DNA of 64,000 nt from Vreelandella salicampi (GTDB lineage: Bacteria > Pseudomonadota > Gammaproteobacteria > Pseudomonadales > Halomonadaceae). Positions 51,858-61,433 of this stretch are shown one piece after another; position 1 is the stretch's first letter; each line of letters starts with the position of its first letter. The position numbers and the translations under genes are program-made. The stretch lies in the NCBI RefSeq assembly GCF_013415105.1, contig NZ_JACCDF010000001.1, positions 434,001-498,000 on the forward strand, read 5' to 3'. Under the pieces are notes generated by a model. It searched no databases and was not told the DNA's origin. It saw only the letters and a program-made list of their open reading frames with translations.

Positions 51858-53340
51858 TGTACTCTTCAAGCACGTTCTGTGCTTCTGCCTCGATAGCATC
51901 CAGCACCTCTTCAGACACTTGGTAACGGAACTGCTTACGCCGGTTGTTGGAGAGGCGCCCCTCATTACTTAGGCACATCATCACTAAGCGTGCTAAATCA
52001 CCTCCACGTATATCGAAATTCGCATCCACTGCCGCATATACCCGGTCAAAACAAGCGAGGTAGCGTGTTTCTGCTTTCAATTCCTCTTCCAGCGCTACTT
52101 TTGCCATTTTCAATGTAAAAGCCACAGCGTTTGTGGCATCCCAATAGCGATAGAGCGCATCAAGACCCAGATACTCAAAATCATACTGGTCAGCATCTAC
52201 CCAGCTTACTCGCCAATGCTCACGAGCAGGCCTTGAAAACGCTTCTAGCGCTGCTAGGTAATCAGCTTCATACCGCCTCATGGCAACCGAGATAGGCAGA
52301 AGATTATCGTGGGGAAGGCCATCCATTCGACACAGGGTATGGTGAATCAGAAAACGTGATATGCGACCGTTGCCATCCATGAAGGGATGCAAAAAAACAA
52401 AACCAAAGGACAGTATCGCTGAAGCTACTAGCGCTGGCACAGCCTCTGACGAATCGCTGTCTGGAAGTTGGTTCGCCCAGGTCATCAATGCGCCCATTAA
52501 TTTATTGCAAAGATCCGGCGGTGGAGGTAAATAGCTGACGCCTAATGCGCCGGGCAACCCGTTATGTAGATAGTTTTGCTCATGGCGAAATGCCATTGCT
52601 TTGTCAAAAGGGTTGCTGATAGTGCTATTTTGCAGTTCAACAAAGTACGCTTCAGTCAGGCGTTTACCCTCATGGGCTTGACGTAGTAGCTGCATGAAGC
52701 GCTGCTGCTTATCTTGCGACGGCGATTCTCGTTCAATGGCAAACGAAGATTGGGTTTCACTGAGATAAGCCCACTGAATGGCACGGTCCAACATGCCGGG
52801 GGGCAACGAGGCCATAAAAGTAGCGGCTTGGGTCAGAATGTCTTCTTCAAGTAGTCCGTCAATTTCTGGCGTACGCCTCACGGTTGCACAATAATCCAGT
52901 GTTCCTAGCCCGTTAAAGTCAATCCGCCAGCGGCTATCACGAACGGCAGGGCCAGTAACATAGCGCACGGGGTCGAACAGAGGTACTGCTCGGCCACTGA
53001 CGTTTACATCGAACGGCAAGCGCTTTACGAACGCTTCGTACAGATAGCCTAACTTTCTTAAGTAGATGCCGTTTGGCGAGGCTTGCAAGGCGTTTTGAAG
53101 CGCTTCTATAGGCAAATGTGGCAATGCGCCCGCCAGAATGGCGAGGTCGATACCTTCGTGCTTAAGTGCGAAGAGCAGATGGTCGAGCAATGACGTTTCT
53201 GGCGCACGCACGGCAGGTACTGCTATTTCCTTCTCCATAGACATGATGCGTGTGACTGGGCGCACCCGCGCAGGGTAAATGGGTGGGCATACCCCCAACG
53301 CCAAATGTTCATGCAGGTACGCATAACCTACCGGCCTCAT
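51847..53340 (-). CDS. Fic-family AMP-transferase-like protein
   Basis: A 497-residue protein with an N-terminal Fic_N-type region and the catalytic motif HPFMDGNGRISRF (about residues 298-310), complete with His and Arg. Fic enzymes usually move AMP from ATP to target proteins. An inhibitory-helix-like motif with its glutamate (SSFAIERE) lies near residue 190, so activity may be self-restrained. A C-terminal winged-helix-like part (RLVMMCLSNEGRLSNNRRKQF) follows. ATG 53340 with GAGG is preferred over TTG 53355. Its stop codon TAA lies in trpA-remnant sequence, placing the insertion junction at the end of the gene. Confidence 0.92.
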   Translation of the reverse strand: MRPVGYAYLHEHLALGVCPPIYPARVRPVTRIMSMEKEIAVPAVRAPETSLLDHLLFALKHEGIDLAILAGALPHLPIEALQNALQASPNGIYLRKLGYLYEAFVKRLPFDVNVSGRAVPLFDPVRYVTGPAVRDSRWRIDFNGLGTLDYCATVRRTPEIDGLLEEDILTQAATFMASLPPGMLDRAIQWAYLSETQSSFAIERESPSQDKQQRFMQLLRQAHEGKRLTEAYFVELQNSTISNPFDKAMAFRHEQNYLHNGLPGALGVSYLPPPPDLCNKLMGALMTWANQLPDSDSSEAVPALVASAILSFGFVFLHPFMDGNGRISRFLIHHTLCRMDGLPHDNLLPISVAMRRYEADYLAALEAFSRPAREHWRVSWVDADQYDFEYLGLDALYRYWDATNAVAFTLKMAKVALEEELKAETRYLACFDRVYAAVDANFDIRGGDLARLVMMCLSNEGRLSNNRRKQFRYQVSEEVLDAIEAEAQNVLEEYKNP

Positions 53341-53486
53341 CACAAAGCGCCTCAAATCAAAATATTTTATTCACTTCAACAAGAAAATGTTCAGTAATCA
53401 ACCAAAATACGATTTTTTATTTACCTGGCGCACCCACAAATACAGTGCCCGTCGCTTAAAGCCCCCGGCAAAGCAGCTGGTCAGAT

Positions 53487-53519
53487 AAAAAAGAGCAGGC
53501 GTTCATTACCTGCTCTTTT
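53487..53519 (-). terminator. Rho-independent terminator of trpBA
   Basis: AAAAGAGCAGG pairs with CCTGCTCTTTT across a 9-base loop; on the minus strand the stem runs into a T tract. It lies 22 bases past the trpA stop codon. The trpA remnant at 51581 lacks this hairpin. Confidence 0.88.
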
Positions 53520-53540
53520 GCACTTACCCCATCTCCACTT

Positions 53541-54404
53541 TTAACTGATCACCTGCTCATCCACCTCCCTGCACGCCCTGACGCTTTCCGCCAGTTCACT
53601 GACGAGGCCGTGCACCTGCTCGACGGCATCATCCCCGCTGGCGGCGTGTTCAATGCAGTCGACCAGCGCCGAGCCCACCACCACGGCGTCGCTGAAGCGG
53701 CCGATGGTGGCGGCTTGTTCGGCAGTGCGAATACCGAAGCCGACGGCAATGGGCAGGTCAGTATGTTCGCGCAGGTGCGCCACCGAGTTTTCCAGCCTTT
53801 CCGGGGTGGGCGCGCTGCCGCCGGTCACGCCTGCCACCGAGACGTAGTAGATAAACCCGGAAGCGTTCGCCAGCACCTTGGGCAGGCGCCTGGCATCGGT
53901 GGTCGGGGTGGCCAGGCGAATAAAATCAATGCCGTGTTGCGCCGCTGGCTGGCAGAGTTCTTCGTCATGTTCCGGCGGCAGGTCGACCACGATCAGGCCG
54001 TCTACCCCGGCGGTTGCCGCATCGGTTAAAAAGCGTTCAACGCCGTAGCAGTAGATGGGGTTGTAGTAGCCCATCAGTACAACGGGCGTGGTGGAGTTTT
54101 CCTGGCGAAAGTTTCGCACCATTTCCAGCGTTTTGGTTTGGGTCTGGCCGCTTTCCAGGGCGCGCAGTGCGGCTTTTTGAATGGCGGGGCCATCGGCCAT
54201 GGGGTCGCTGAACGGCATGCCGAGTTCGATAATATCTACCCCGGCGTCGGGCAGCCCGTGCAGCAGGCGGTGGGAGGTATCGGCGTCCGGGTCGCCGGCG
54301 GTGAGGTAGCTGACCAGCGCCGGGCGGTTTTGCTGCTTGAGCGTGGCAAAGCACTGCTCAAGACGCGATGAGTGGGTCACAGCCTGGTTAACGGTATCGT
54401 TCAT
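53541..54404 (-). CDS. trpA: Tryptophan synthase alpha chain
   Basis: A 287-residue TIM-barrel subunit that cleaves indole-3-glycerol phosphate and channels indole to TrpB. Motifs: [14 protein letters not shown], the catalytic [38 protein letters not shown] and [14 protein letters not shown] 54404 (AGGA before it) is chosen; a frame from 54434 would overlap the trpB end. The gap to trpB is 23 bases. The gene end is duplicated in part at 51581-51857 beyond the fic gene. Confidence 0.97.
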   Translation of the reverse strand: MNDTVNQAVTHSSRLEQCFATLKQQNRPALVSYLTAGDPDADTSHRLLHGLPDAGVDIIELGMPFSDPMADGPAIQKAALRALESGQTQTKTLEMVRNFRQENSTTPVVLMGYYNPIYCYGVERFLTDAATAGVDGLIVVDLPPEHDEELCQPAAQHGIDFIRLATPTTDARRLPKVLANASGFIYYVSVAGVTGGSAPTPERLENSVAHLREHTDLPIAVGFGIRTAEQAATIGRFSDAVVVGSALVDCIEHAASGDDAVEQVHGLVSELAESVRACREVDEQVIS

Positions 54405-54427
54405 GGTGTTGTCCTGGATGGCGATCA

Positions 54428-55654
54428 TTAGCATGCCTCGTCGAGTTGTTCACCCAAGTGGTGGGCGACGCTCATCATGTCCTTGTCGCCGCGACCGCTG
54501 AGGTTGACTACCATCAGATGCTCTCGGGGAAGCGTGGGCGCGCGCTTGGCGACTTCCGCCAGGGCGTGGGCGGTTTCCAGGGCGGGGATAATGCCTTCCT
54601 GGCGGCAGCAGATCTGGAAGGCCTCCAGCGCTTCGGCGTCGGTGGCGGAGACATACTCGACCCGCCCCTGCTCGTGCAGCCAGGCATGTTCCGGCCCGAT
54701 GCCGGGGTAATCCAGCCCTGCGGAAATCGAGTGGGCGTCGCTAATCTGGCCATCTGCGTTTTGCAGCAAATACGTGCGGTTGCCGTGCAATACGCCGGGC
54801 GTGCCGCCGTTCAGGCTGGCCGCGTGCAGGCCGCTGTTCACGCCTTTGCCGCCTGCTTCCACGCCAATCATCTGCACCGCTGAATCGTTCAGGAAGGGAT
54901 GGAACAGCCCCATGGCGTTGGAGCCGCCGCCAATGCAGGCCACTAACGAGTCCGGCAGGCGGCCGTGTTTTTCGAGCATTTGCGCGCGGGTTTCATGGCC
55001 GATTACCGCTTGGAAGTCGCGCACCATGGCGGGGTACGGGTGCGGCCCGGCCACGGTGCCGATGATGTAGAAGGTGTCGTCGACGTTGGTGACCCAGTCG
55101 CGCAGCGCTTCGTTCATGGCGTCTTTGAGCGTGCCGGTTCCGGAGGTCACGGGGACAATCTCGGCGCCCAACAGCTGCATGCGGAATACGTTGGTTTGCT
55201 GGCGTTCGATATCCGCGGTGCCCATGTAGATCACGCACGGCAGGCCAAAGCGTGCCGCCACCGTAGCCGTGGCAACGCCGTGCATGCCCGCGCCGGTTTC
55301 GGCGATGATGCGTTTTTTGCCCATCTGCCTGGCCAGCAGCCCCTGGCCGATACAGTTGTTGATCTTGTGCGCGCCGGTGTGATTCAGCTCTTCGCGTTTA
55401 AGGTAAATACTCGCCCCGCCAAAATGCTCGGTCAGCCGCTCAGCAAAGTAGAGCGGGCTTGGCCGGCCCACGTAGTCGCCTTGAAAATAAGCCAACTGGC
55501 GCTGGAATTCGGGATCGTTTTTGGCGGTGGCGTATTCGTCTTGCAGCTCTAAGATCAAAGGCATCAGCGTTTCGGCGACGAAGCGGCCACCGAAGCTGCC
55601 AAACAGCCCGTTGGCATCGGGTAAGCTGGAAGATAAATCCATGGGTTTATTCAT
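54428..55654 (-). CDS. trpB: Tryptophan synthase beta chain
   Basis: A 408-residue PLP enzyme joining indole and serine. It opens [26 protein letters not shown]. The PLP lysine is in [13 protein letters not shown] and the phosphate-binding loop is GGGSNAMG, near residue 240. ATG 55654 behind GAGG is chosen over ATG 55687. It heads the trpBA operon and is divergent from the LysR gene at 55761, whose product probably activates it, as TrpI does in Pseudomonas. Confidence 0.97.
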   Translation of the reverse strand: MNKPMDLSSSLPDANGLFGSFGGRFVAETLMPLILELQDEYATAKNDPEFQRQLAYFQGDYVGRPSPLYFAERLTEHFGGASIYLKREELNHTGAHKINNCIGQGLLARQMGKKRIIAETGAGMHGVATATVAARFGLPCVIYMGTADIERQQTNVFRMQLLGAEIVPVTSGTGTLKDAMNEALRDWVTNVDDTFYIIGTVAGPHPYPAMVRDFQAVIGHETRAQMLEKHGRLPDSLVACIGGGSNAMGLFHPFLNDSAVQMIGVEAGGKGVNSGLHAASLNGGTPGVLHGNRTYLLQNADGQISDAHSISAGLDYPGIGPEHAWLHEQGRVEYVSATDAEALEAFQICCRQEGIIPALETAHALAEVAKRAPTLPREHLMVVNLSGRGDKDMMSVAHHLGEQLDEAC

Positions 55655-55760
55655 CACGACCTCGGCATGCGTTATCAAACAATGCAATGAAAGTAGCGCA
55701 GGCAGGCGGGGATAAAAATCGATAAGATGGCAGCAACATGTGAGCTGGAGTCACCTATTT

Positions 55761-56660
55761 ATGCCACACAGCATGCCACCGCTCAGTGCCTTGCGTGCCT
55801 TTGAAGCCACCGCCCGATTAGGCAGCGTGACTGCCGCCGCCGATGAGCTAAGCGTGACCCACGGCGCGGTCAGTCGCCAGCTACGTAGCCTGGATGAACA
55901 CTTTGGCGTCGCGTTGTTTGCCAAGGCCGGACGCGGCATTGTGCTTACCCCACATGGCGAGCGGCTGCAAAACGGTGTGGGCGAGGCATTTACGCGCCTG
56001 CGCGATAGTTGCGCTTCACTCAAGCATGAACTAGAGGAAGCACCCTTCACCCTCGCCTGCCCGGGCAGCCTGTTGGCGCGCTGGTTGATCCCCCGGCTGG
56101 ATCGCCTGCACCGAGACCTGCCTGAGCTCAATCTGAAAGTCGTGGTCAGCGAAAGCGAGCATCCCGAAAAGCAGACGGAGGCCAGCGCCAGTCTGGCGTT
56201 TTCGGCACCCCCCTGGCCTGCCGACAAGCAGGTGATCGAGCTAACCCCGGAACGCATCTGCGCGGTGGCGAGCCCGCGCTTGGCGGCCCAGTGCGACCCC
56301 GCCCAACCGGCAACGCTGTTTACCAACACGCTGCTATACACCGCCTCGCGCCCCCAGGCATGGCCGCAGTGGGCTAACGCCCAAGGGATTGAGCTGGCGC
56401 AACTGGAAGAGGCGCTCAGCAACGGCCAGGGGTTCGAGCATCTTTACTATTTAATAGAAGCCGCGGTGGCGGGCCTAGGCGTGGCCATTGCACCGACCCT
56501 GTTGGTCGAAGACGACCTGAAGAGCGGTCGACTGGTCGCCCCCTGGGGCAGCATCGAAACGCCTGCCCGCCTGTGTTTGTGGCTGCCCAGCCAGGCAGAT
56601 ATGCGCCGCAGCGAACCGCTGGCCGCGTGGCTCAAGCGGGAGTTGGGGGTAGATCGCTAG
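55761..56660 (+). CDS. trpI: LysR-family regulator, probable trpBA activator
   Basis: A 299-residue regulator with the GcvA/TrpI-type HTH (PPLSALRAFEATARLGSVTAAADELSVTHGAVSRQLRSLDEHFG) and effector domain. Its divergent position 106 bases from trpB is the same as that of trpI in pseudomonads, where the protein with indoleglycerol phosphate activates trpBA. The name follows that context. ATG 55761 (GGAG ten bases upstream) is used; an in-frame start at 55740 would add seven residues. Binding sites should lie in 55655-55760. Confidence 0.82.
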   Translation: MPHSMPPLSALRAFEATARLGSVTAAADELSVTHGAVSRQLRSLDEHFGVALFAKAGRGIVLTPHGERLQNGVGEAFTRLRDSCASLKHELEEAPFTLACPGSLLARWLIPRLDRLHRDLPELNLKVVVSESEHPEKQTEASASLAFSAPPWPADKQVIELTPERICAVASPRLAAQCDPAQPATLFTNTLLYTASRPQAWPQWANAQGIELAQLEEALSNGQGFEHLYYLIEAAVAGLGVAIAPTLLVEDDLKSGRLVAPWGSIETPARLCLWLPSQADMRRSEPLAAWLKRELGVDR

Positions 56661-56691
56661 CAACCTTCGAACGTGAAAAGGGACATGTATT

Positions 56692-57633
56692 TCACCCGCT
56701 CAAGCGTTCACGGTTGTTAGCCACCAACTCAGCCAGAAAGTCCGCCACGGCTCGGGTACGACCTGATTGGGTGAGATCCGTCTGGATGACGAGGTAGATG
56801 GGCTGATCCACACCAATATCCGCAGCAACACAGTCCAGCCCGGCCTCTCGCGCCAGAAAATGCGGCAATACCGCCATCCCCAACCCCGCTTTGGCCGCCG
56901 CTAGCTGGGTCGCCAGCGAGGTAGTGGTTAGCGCCGGTTCGCGACCTTGCAGAACCCGCTCAACCCACTGGGCGGCTGGCAAGTGCGCTTGCGTTTCCCC
57001 CCAGGTGATAAAAGCATCCAAGTCGTAATCGCCCGCGTCTTCATGAGCCTCACGCTGCGCTACATACCCGGGGCTCGCGTAAAGCCCGAAACCCAGCGTG
57101 CCGAGACGGCGAAGGGTGACATTGCCGCGCTCGGGCTTGACCATTCTAAGCGCTACATCGGCGTCGCGGCGGTGCAGATTGACGGTGGTGATATCGGTCA
57201 CCAGCTCAAGCCTGATGCCGGGGTATTGCGCTTGAAACTGCGGCAGCGCAGGCAGAATCAGCGCCGTGGCCAGGTTTTCAGCGGTGGCCAGCCGCACCCA
57301 GCCGCTCAGCTGTGTGGCGTGCGACACCCCGCTGGAAAAAGCTGCTGCAGCGGCTTCCAGCGCTTCGGCTTTTTCGATGAGCCCGGCCCCCTCCTCGGTC
57401 AGTTGGTAACCGGACTGCTGACGCACAAAAAGCGGCACCTTGAGGGCTTTCTCAAGCCGCTCGATACGCCGGGAGAGCGTGGCGATGCCCAGGTGGAGTT
57501 CCGCTGCCGCACCGCTCAACGTGCCGTGGCGGGCCACCGCCAGAAAGGTGCGCGTATCGTCCCACACCCACCCACGCGGCATCTGATTTTCAAAACCGGA
57601 AAGCGGCTTATCAAACTCGTCAATTTTTTTCAT
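56692..57633 (-). CDS. LysR-family regulator
   Basis: A 313-residue regulator: HTH WDDTRTFLAVARHGTLSGAAAELHLGIATLSRRIERLEKAL after an N-terminal stretch of about 20 extra residues, then a PBP2 effector domain of the CrgA-like group. The start is uncertain: ATG 57633 and ATG 57582 (MPRGWVWDD) both lack good ribosome sites. It is divergent from the aldo/keto reductase gene (57728), its likely target. Confidence 0.87.
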   Translation of the reverse strand: MKKIDEFDKPLSGFENQMPRGWVWDDTRTFLAVARHGTLSGAAAELHLGIATLSRRIERLEKALKVPLFVRQQSGYQLTEEGAGLIEKAEALEAAAAAFSSGVSHATQLSGWVRLATAENLATALILPALPQFQAQYPGIRLELVTDITTVNLHRRDADVALRMVKPERGNVTLRRLGTLGFGLYASPGYVAQREAHEDAGDYDLDAFITWGETQAHLPAAQWVERVLQGREPALTTTSLATQLAAAKAGLGMAVLPHFLAREAGLDCVAADIGVDQPIYLVIQTDLTQSGRTRAVADFLAELVANNRERLSG

Positions 57634-57727
57634 TTCTGGATAGTGCCACGCTGTAACTGCGCGATTCAAGAACGGTTAAAGCACGTTTCTAGCGCATCGC
57701 ATTGGTAAACAACGCAGGAGACACATC

Positions 57728-58711
57728 ATGCAAACACGCACACTGGGCACCGATCTATCCGTTTCCGCCATTGGCTTAGGCTGCATGGGAATGAGCGAGT
57801 TTTACGGCCCCCGAGACGATAGCGAGTCGCTACGGGTATTGGCGCGGGCGGTGGAGCTGGGCATCGACTTTTTCGATACGGCAGATATGTACGGCCCGCA
57901 CCATAACGAGGCGTTGATTGGTCGCTTTCTCGCCAGTCACAAGCCCAAGGTACGTATCGCCACCAAGTTCGGCATTGTGCGCAACCCTGGGGAGTATCAA
58001 CGCAGCCTAGACAGCAGCGCTCGCTATGCCCGCCAGGCCTGCGAGGCGTCTTTGAAGCGACTGGGTGTCGAGCAAATCGATCTTTACTACGTCCACCGCG
58101 TTAACCCGGAAACGCCCATTGAGGAGACGATGGAGGGCTTAGCCCAGTTGGTGACAGAAGGAAAAATTGCCCACATTGGCCTCTGCGAAGTCAGCGCTGA
58201 CACCTTGCGCCGCGCCCATGCGGTACATCCGGTCACCGCTGTGCAAACCGAGTATTCGCTGTGGACGCGGGACGTGGAGCAATCGGTGCTGCCTACCTGC
58301 AAGGAACTCGGTGTCGGCTTTGTGCCCTACTCACCTCTGGGCCGAGGCTTTTTGACGGGCCGATTTCAGGATACCAGCGATTTCGGCGAAGACGATTTTC
58401 GACCTAACCTGCCACGCTTTTCTGAACAGGCCATGGGCGCCAACCGCCGTATCGCCGACGTGATCGGCGAAGTGGCAGCGCTCAAAGGCTGCACTCCGGC
58501 GCAGCTGTCGCTGGCTTGGCTGCTATCCAAAGGCGATAACATTGTGCCGATTCCCGGCACCAAGCGGCTGCGCTACCTTGAAGAGAATGCGGCAGCGGCA
58601 TCCATTACCCTGACCGCCGATGAACAACAGCAGTTGGAAACGGCTACCGCCAACCTGCCGGTGACCGGTGAGCGCTATACACCGGAAGGCATGAAGGGGG
58701 TGAATGCATGA
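57728..58711 (+). CDS. Aldo/keto reductase
   Basis: A 327-residue NADPH-dependent AKR (YakC/AKR13-like). Catalytic tetrad: Asp and Tyr in [15 protein letters not shown], Lys in IATKFG, His in YYVHRVNP. The C-terminal NADPH-binding [17 protein letters not shown] is present. It begins [21 protein letters not shown], the usual opening. GGAG precedes the start. Such enzymes reduce small aldehydes; the physiological substrate is unknown. Confidence 0.93.
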   Translation: MQTRTLGTDLSVSAIGLGCMGMSEFYGPRDDSESLRVLARAVELGIDFFDTADMYGPHHNEALIGRFLASHKPKVRIATKFGIVRNPGEYQRSLDSSARYARQACEASLKRLGVEQIDLYYVHRVNPETPIEETMEGLAQLVTEGKIAHIGLCEVSADTLRRAHAVHPVTAVQTEYSLWTRDVEQSVLPTCKELGVGFVPYSPLGRGFLTGRFQDTSDFGEDDFRPNLPRFSEQAMGANRRIADVIGEVAALKGCTPAQLSLAWLLSKGDNIVPIPGTKRLRYLEENAAAASITLTADEQQQLETATANLPVTGERYTPEGMKGVNA

Positions 58712-58733
58712 GGCCAGACGGCTTGGTCGATAT

Positions 58734-59768
58734 TTACGCGCCCACCTTGATGCCCTGCCACCCATACTGCTCGACCAGCGCTTTTAACTGCTTGGGGCGG
58801 TAGCGGTCGTCGCGCTCGTAGCGGGCTTTTACGCTGGGGTGAATCAGGGTGGGCTTGTCATCGATGACCAGCGGACGGTCCAGCGGCTTCTTGAAACGGT
58901 AGACGTGCTTGCGCGATTGGTGAATCTGGCCTCTCGCACCGTCGGTGAGGTTATCGCGAATATGCGGTTCGGTGATCAGCCCGGCGGCGTTGGCTTCGTC
59001 CAGCATCCAGGCAAGCGGCGTGTCGGCGGCTTGCAGGCCGTGTTTATCCGGTTTGTAGGAACCGCCGATATCCGCGTGTACCCCTGCAAACCAGACCTGT
59101 TTTAAATCAACGCCTGAACGGGGCGTCCAGATGGTCGGGCTAAAGTCTTCGCGGCGTTCATCGATGGCCATGGCGTGGCGGGCAATGGCGACATTGGCGC
59201 CCATTTTAGTGTCGTAGAATTCGTCGGTGCCGTTAAACAGGCCCATGATGCTGATTGGAATGCCCAGCGCGCCCACAGTGTCCCACACGCCGATAAAATG
59301 CACGTCGCGCTGCGCATAGCTGTGCTTGTCACGAAACCGAATGGCTGCCTCGCCCCGAGGATGATGGGTCTTTTTGGTGCTCTTGTAGATCTTCCAGGCC
59401 TCGGTGATCAGCCGCGCATCGGAGCGTTTGAGAATACCGCAGTTGTTGATCAGCCCGCTTAGCGCCCTCACCGTGTACGCACCCCGACTAAACCCGAACA
59501 GGTAGATATGATCGCCGGGGGCGTAGTTCTGCACGATGTAACGGTAGCCATCGAGGATATTTTTGTGCAGCCCCACGCCGGTGGCGCCCGCGCTGAGGCT
59601 GCTGTGGTATGAGCCCAGCCCCCAGTCGTAAAACACGTGCTGCTTGATGCCTTCCGCCTGCGGGGTCACCGACCGGGCAAGCTTCAACACGTTGGTGGGA
59701 AAGTCGTTGTCTATGTCTTCTTCCGGCCGGTTCCAGGTGCCGTCTGCGCATACCACGATATGGGCCAT
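58734..59768 (-). CDS. DUF2235 alpha/beta-hydrolase (Tle1-like)
   Basis: A 344-residue protein of the DUF2235 family, related to Tle1 phospholipase effectors of type VI secretion. The opening IVVCADGTWNRPEED is typical. The nucleophile elbow is GFSRGAYTVR (G-x-S-x-G, Ser near residue 95). GVWDTVGALGIP and the late AGVHADIGGSY supply the acid and His environment. There is no signal peptide and no vgr, hcp or immunity gene nearby, so a housekeeping hydrolase is as likely as an effector. GAGG precedes the start. It follows the ADP-ribosylglycohydrolase gene by 40 bases. Confidence 0.88.
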   Translation of the reverse strand: MAHIVVCADGTWNRPEEDIDNDFPTNVLKLARSVTPQAEGIKQHVFYDWGLGSYHSSLSAGATGVGLHKNILDGYRYIVQNYAPGDHIYLFGFSRGAYTVRALSGLINNCGILKRSDARLITEAWKIYKSTKKTHHPRGEAAIRFRDKHSYAQRDVHFIGVWDTVGALGIPISIMGLFNGTDEFYDTKMGANVAIARHAMAIDERREDFSPTIWTPRSGVDLKQVWFAGVHADIGGSYKPDKHGLQAADTPLAWMLDEANAAGLITEPHIRDNLTDGARGQIHQSRKHVYRFKKPLDRPLVIDDKPTLIHPSVKARYERDDRYRPKQLKALVEQYGWQGIKVGA

Positions 59769-59808
59769 GGGGTGCCTCGCTATATAAAGAGCCTCGTAGC
59801 GGCCCGGT

Positions 59809-60576
59809 TTATCGGAACTGGCGGCAGAAAGCGTCGGTAATCGCCCATAAATCCGGCGTTAGGCGCTGCTCTACCTCGGCACGGATGGCGTTTGGCACGC
59901 CGCCATAGAAGGCCTCGGCAATTCCCCCGGCAATGCAGGCCTGGGTGTCGCTGTCGCCGCCCAGCGACACCGCATTGCGAACCGCCGCTTCGTACGAATC
60001 CGCCTCAAGAAACGCAATGATGGCTTCCGGCACGCTGCCCTGGCAGGACACATCGAAGCAGTAATGCGGGCGTATCTCATCCAGCGTGCGCGACAGGTCA
60101 TAGTCGAACCGCTCGGTGATGGTCGTGCGGATAGTGGCTTTATCCGAACCAGTGCGCGCCAGGAATACCGCAAGCGCGGTGGCCTGAGCGCTCTTGATAC
60201 CTTCCGGGTGATTGTGGGTAATCTCAGCGGTGGCTTTGGCCTGGGCGAGCACTTCGGTTTCGGTGGTGTAGGCAAAGCCTACTGGACCGACGCGCATGGC
60301 CGAGCCGTTGCCCCAACTGTGATAAGGCCCCGCATTGTCAGCACCCAGCCATTGGATGAAGGAGCCACCGTAGCCTGCGTTAGGGTACTGTCTGCCGATC
60401 TGCCGAACGGCCTGGGCATAGGGCGTGTCATTGAGAATCGCGCTGGCAATTGCCACGCTGAGCACGCTGTCGTCGGTAAACCGCGACGACGCCTGAAACA
60501 GCAGAAAGTCGGTGGTTTTCGTCGGCTGGTGTTCGTACACCGAGCCAATGATGTCGCCCGCTATCGCGCCAATCAT
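59809..60576 (-). CDS. ADP-ribosylglycohydrolase family protein
   Basis: A 255-residue enzyme that would remove ADP-ribose from proteins or nucleic acids. Metal-binding motifs are FTDDS near residue 33 and GGDSDTQACIAGGIAEAFYG near 204. The opening MIGAIAGDIIGSVYE is a family hallmark. GAGGGAGG precedes the start. It lies just upstream of the DUF2235 gene on the same strand, so the two may be an operon. The Fic and RES genes elsewhere in the window also concern nucleotide-based modification or NAD, but no direct link is shown. Confidence 0.92.
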   Translation of the reverse strand: MIGAIAGDIIGSVYEHQPTKTTDFLLFQASSRFTDDSVLSVAIASAILNDTPYAQAVRQIGRQYPNAGYGGSFIQWLGADNAGPYHSWGNGSAMRVGPVGFAYTTETEVLAQAKATAEITHNHPEGIKSAQATALAVFLARTGSDKATIRTTITERFDYDLSRTLDEIRPHYCFDVSCQGSVPEAIIAFLEADSYEAAVRNAVSLGGDSDTQACIAGGIAEAFYGGVPNAIRAEVEQRLTPDLWAITDAFCRQFR

Positions 60577-60865
60577 ATGTGCCTCCCTCGCCGGTATAGG
60601 GTGTCACTATGGCTGTATGCTACCTTTTAGCGTAGTGCGAATTTACCAAGCTGAGTAGCCCGGCTGGGGCTCGTCGCTATCCTCGAAGAGGTTAAATGGT
60701 TAAACACGCCCTATGATTGTGCGATGGCTATCTGTGGGGATGCACATGCCCTTGCCGCAGCAATGAACACTGATGCGACTTATTTCATGAAAAATCGTCG
60801 GAGGCGTTGCAGTCACGCCCTTCCGGGAGCCCGGCGGTGCAACAAAATACCTTGGTTGGCATCAC
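60577..60865. other. Intergenic stretch without a convincing gene
   Basis: A 60-codon plus-strand frame begins at 60724 but has no ribosome site, unusual composition (Arg and Cys rich) and runs into the neighbouring gene. I see no hairpin with a T run, repeat or RNA gene here. The promoter of the ADP-ribosylglycohydrolase gene should lie in the left part. Confidence 0.6.
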
Positions 60866-61423
60866 TCAGAGCATCTGAGGCAAAAATTGCCGATGGCGGT
60901 CAATGATCTCACCGGCCACCATAAAGACACCGTCGCCGGTGTAGTGCAGCGTTTCTGGGTACGCGGGGGCCGCCTCCGCCCGGCCAGCCACTACCTCGAA
61001 GATGAAGAAGTTGTAGCTATTCACCAAGCTGTCATCGACCAGCCGGCATTCAAAGTTGGCGTAGCACTCGCGCACACCCGGTGTGTCGATTTGCTCGGAA
61101 GACTCGGGCGTTAGGCCAAAGTGCGCAAACTTATCGATCTCGCGGCCACTGGTGTTGCCAATGCCAACCACTTCATCGGTAAGGTCGGTGGTCGGGACGT
61201 TGATCACACATTCGCGGCTTTTGCGCACCAGCTCGAAGCTGTGATTGCCCGCGGAGATCAAACATCCAAATAGCGACGGCGTAAAGGCCATAACCATATG
61301 CCAACCCATGGTCATAAGATTGCATTCACCTTCGTGCTGTGACGAGACCAGCACCACAGGGCCGGGTTCCAGGTAACGCCGTACCCTATCGAGTGCGACC
61401 TCTTTCTTAGTGTTCTCGTGCAT
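60866..61423 (-). CDS. Flavin reductase-like (FMN-binding) domain protein
   Basis: A 185-residue protein of the flavin reductase-like family (split-barrel FMN-binding fold): PGPVVLVSSQHEGECNLMTMGWHMVMAFTPSLFGCLISAGNHSFELVRKSRECVINVP, followed by FAHFGLTP and YANFECRLVD. ATG 61423 is chosen over the long frame from 61579 because AAGGAG lies six bases upstream. It follows the metallopeptidase gene by ten bases, implying one transcript. Function is unassigned within the family. Confidence 0.9.
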   Translation of the reverse strand: MHENTKKEVALDRVRRYLEPGPVVLVSSQHEGECNLMTMGWHMVMAFTPSLFGCLISAGNHSFELVRKSRECVINVPTTDLTDEVVGIGNTSGREIDKFAHFGLTPESSEQIDTPGVRECYANFECRLVDDSLVNSYNFFIFEVVAGRAEAAPAYPETLHYTGDGVFMVAGEIIDRHRQFLPQML

Positions 61424-61433
61424 CACGCGCTCC

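Noticed and set aside
58734..59768. The DUF2235 protein as a certain type VI effector
   Set aside because: No VgrG, Hcp, adaptor or immunity gene is adjacent, so only the hydrolase family can be supported.
60724..60906. A 60-codon frame in the gap before the flavin reductase gene
   Set aside because: No ribosome site, odd Arg/Cys-rich composition, and it overlaps the end of a real gene.
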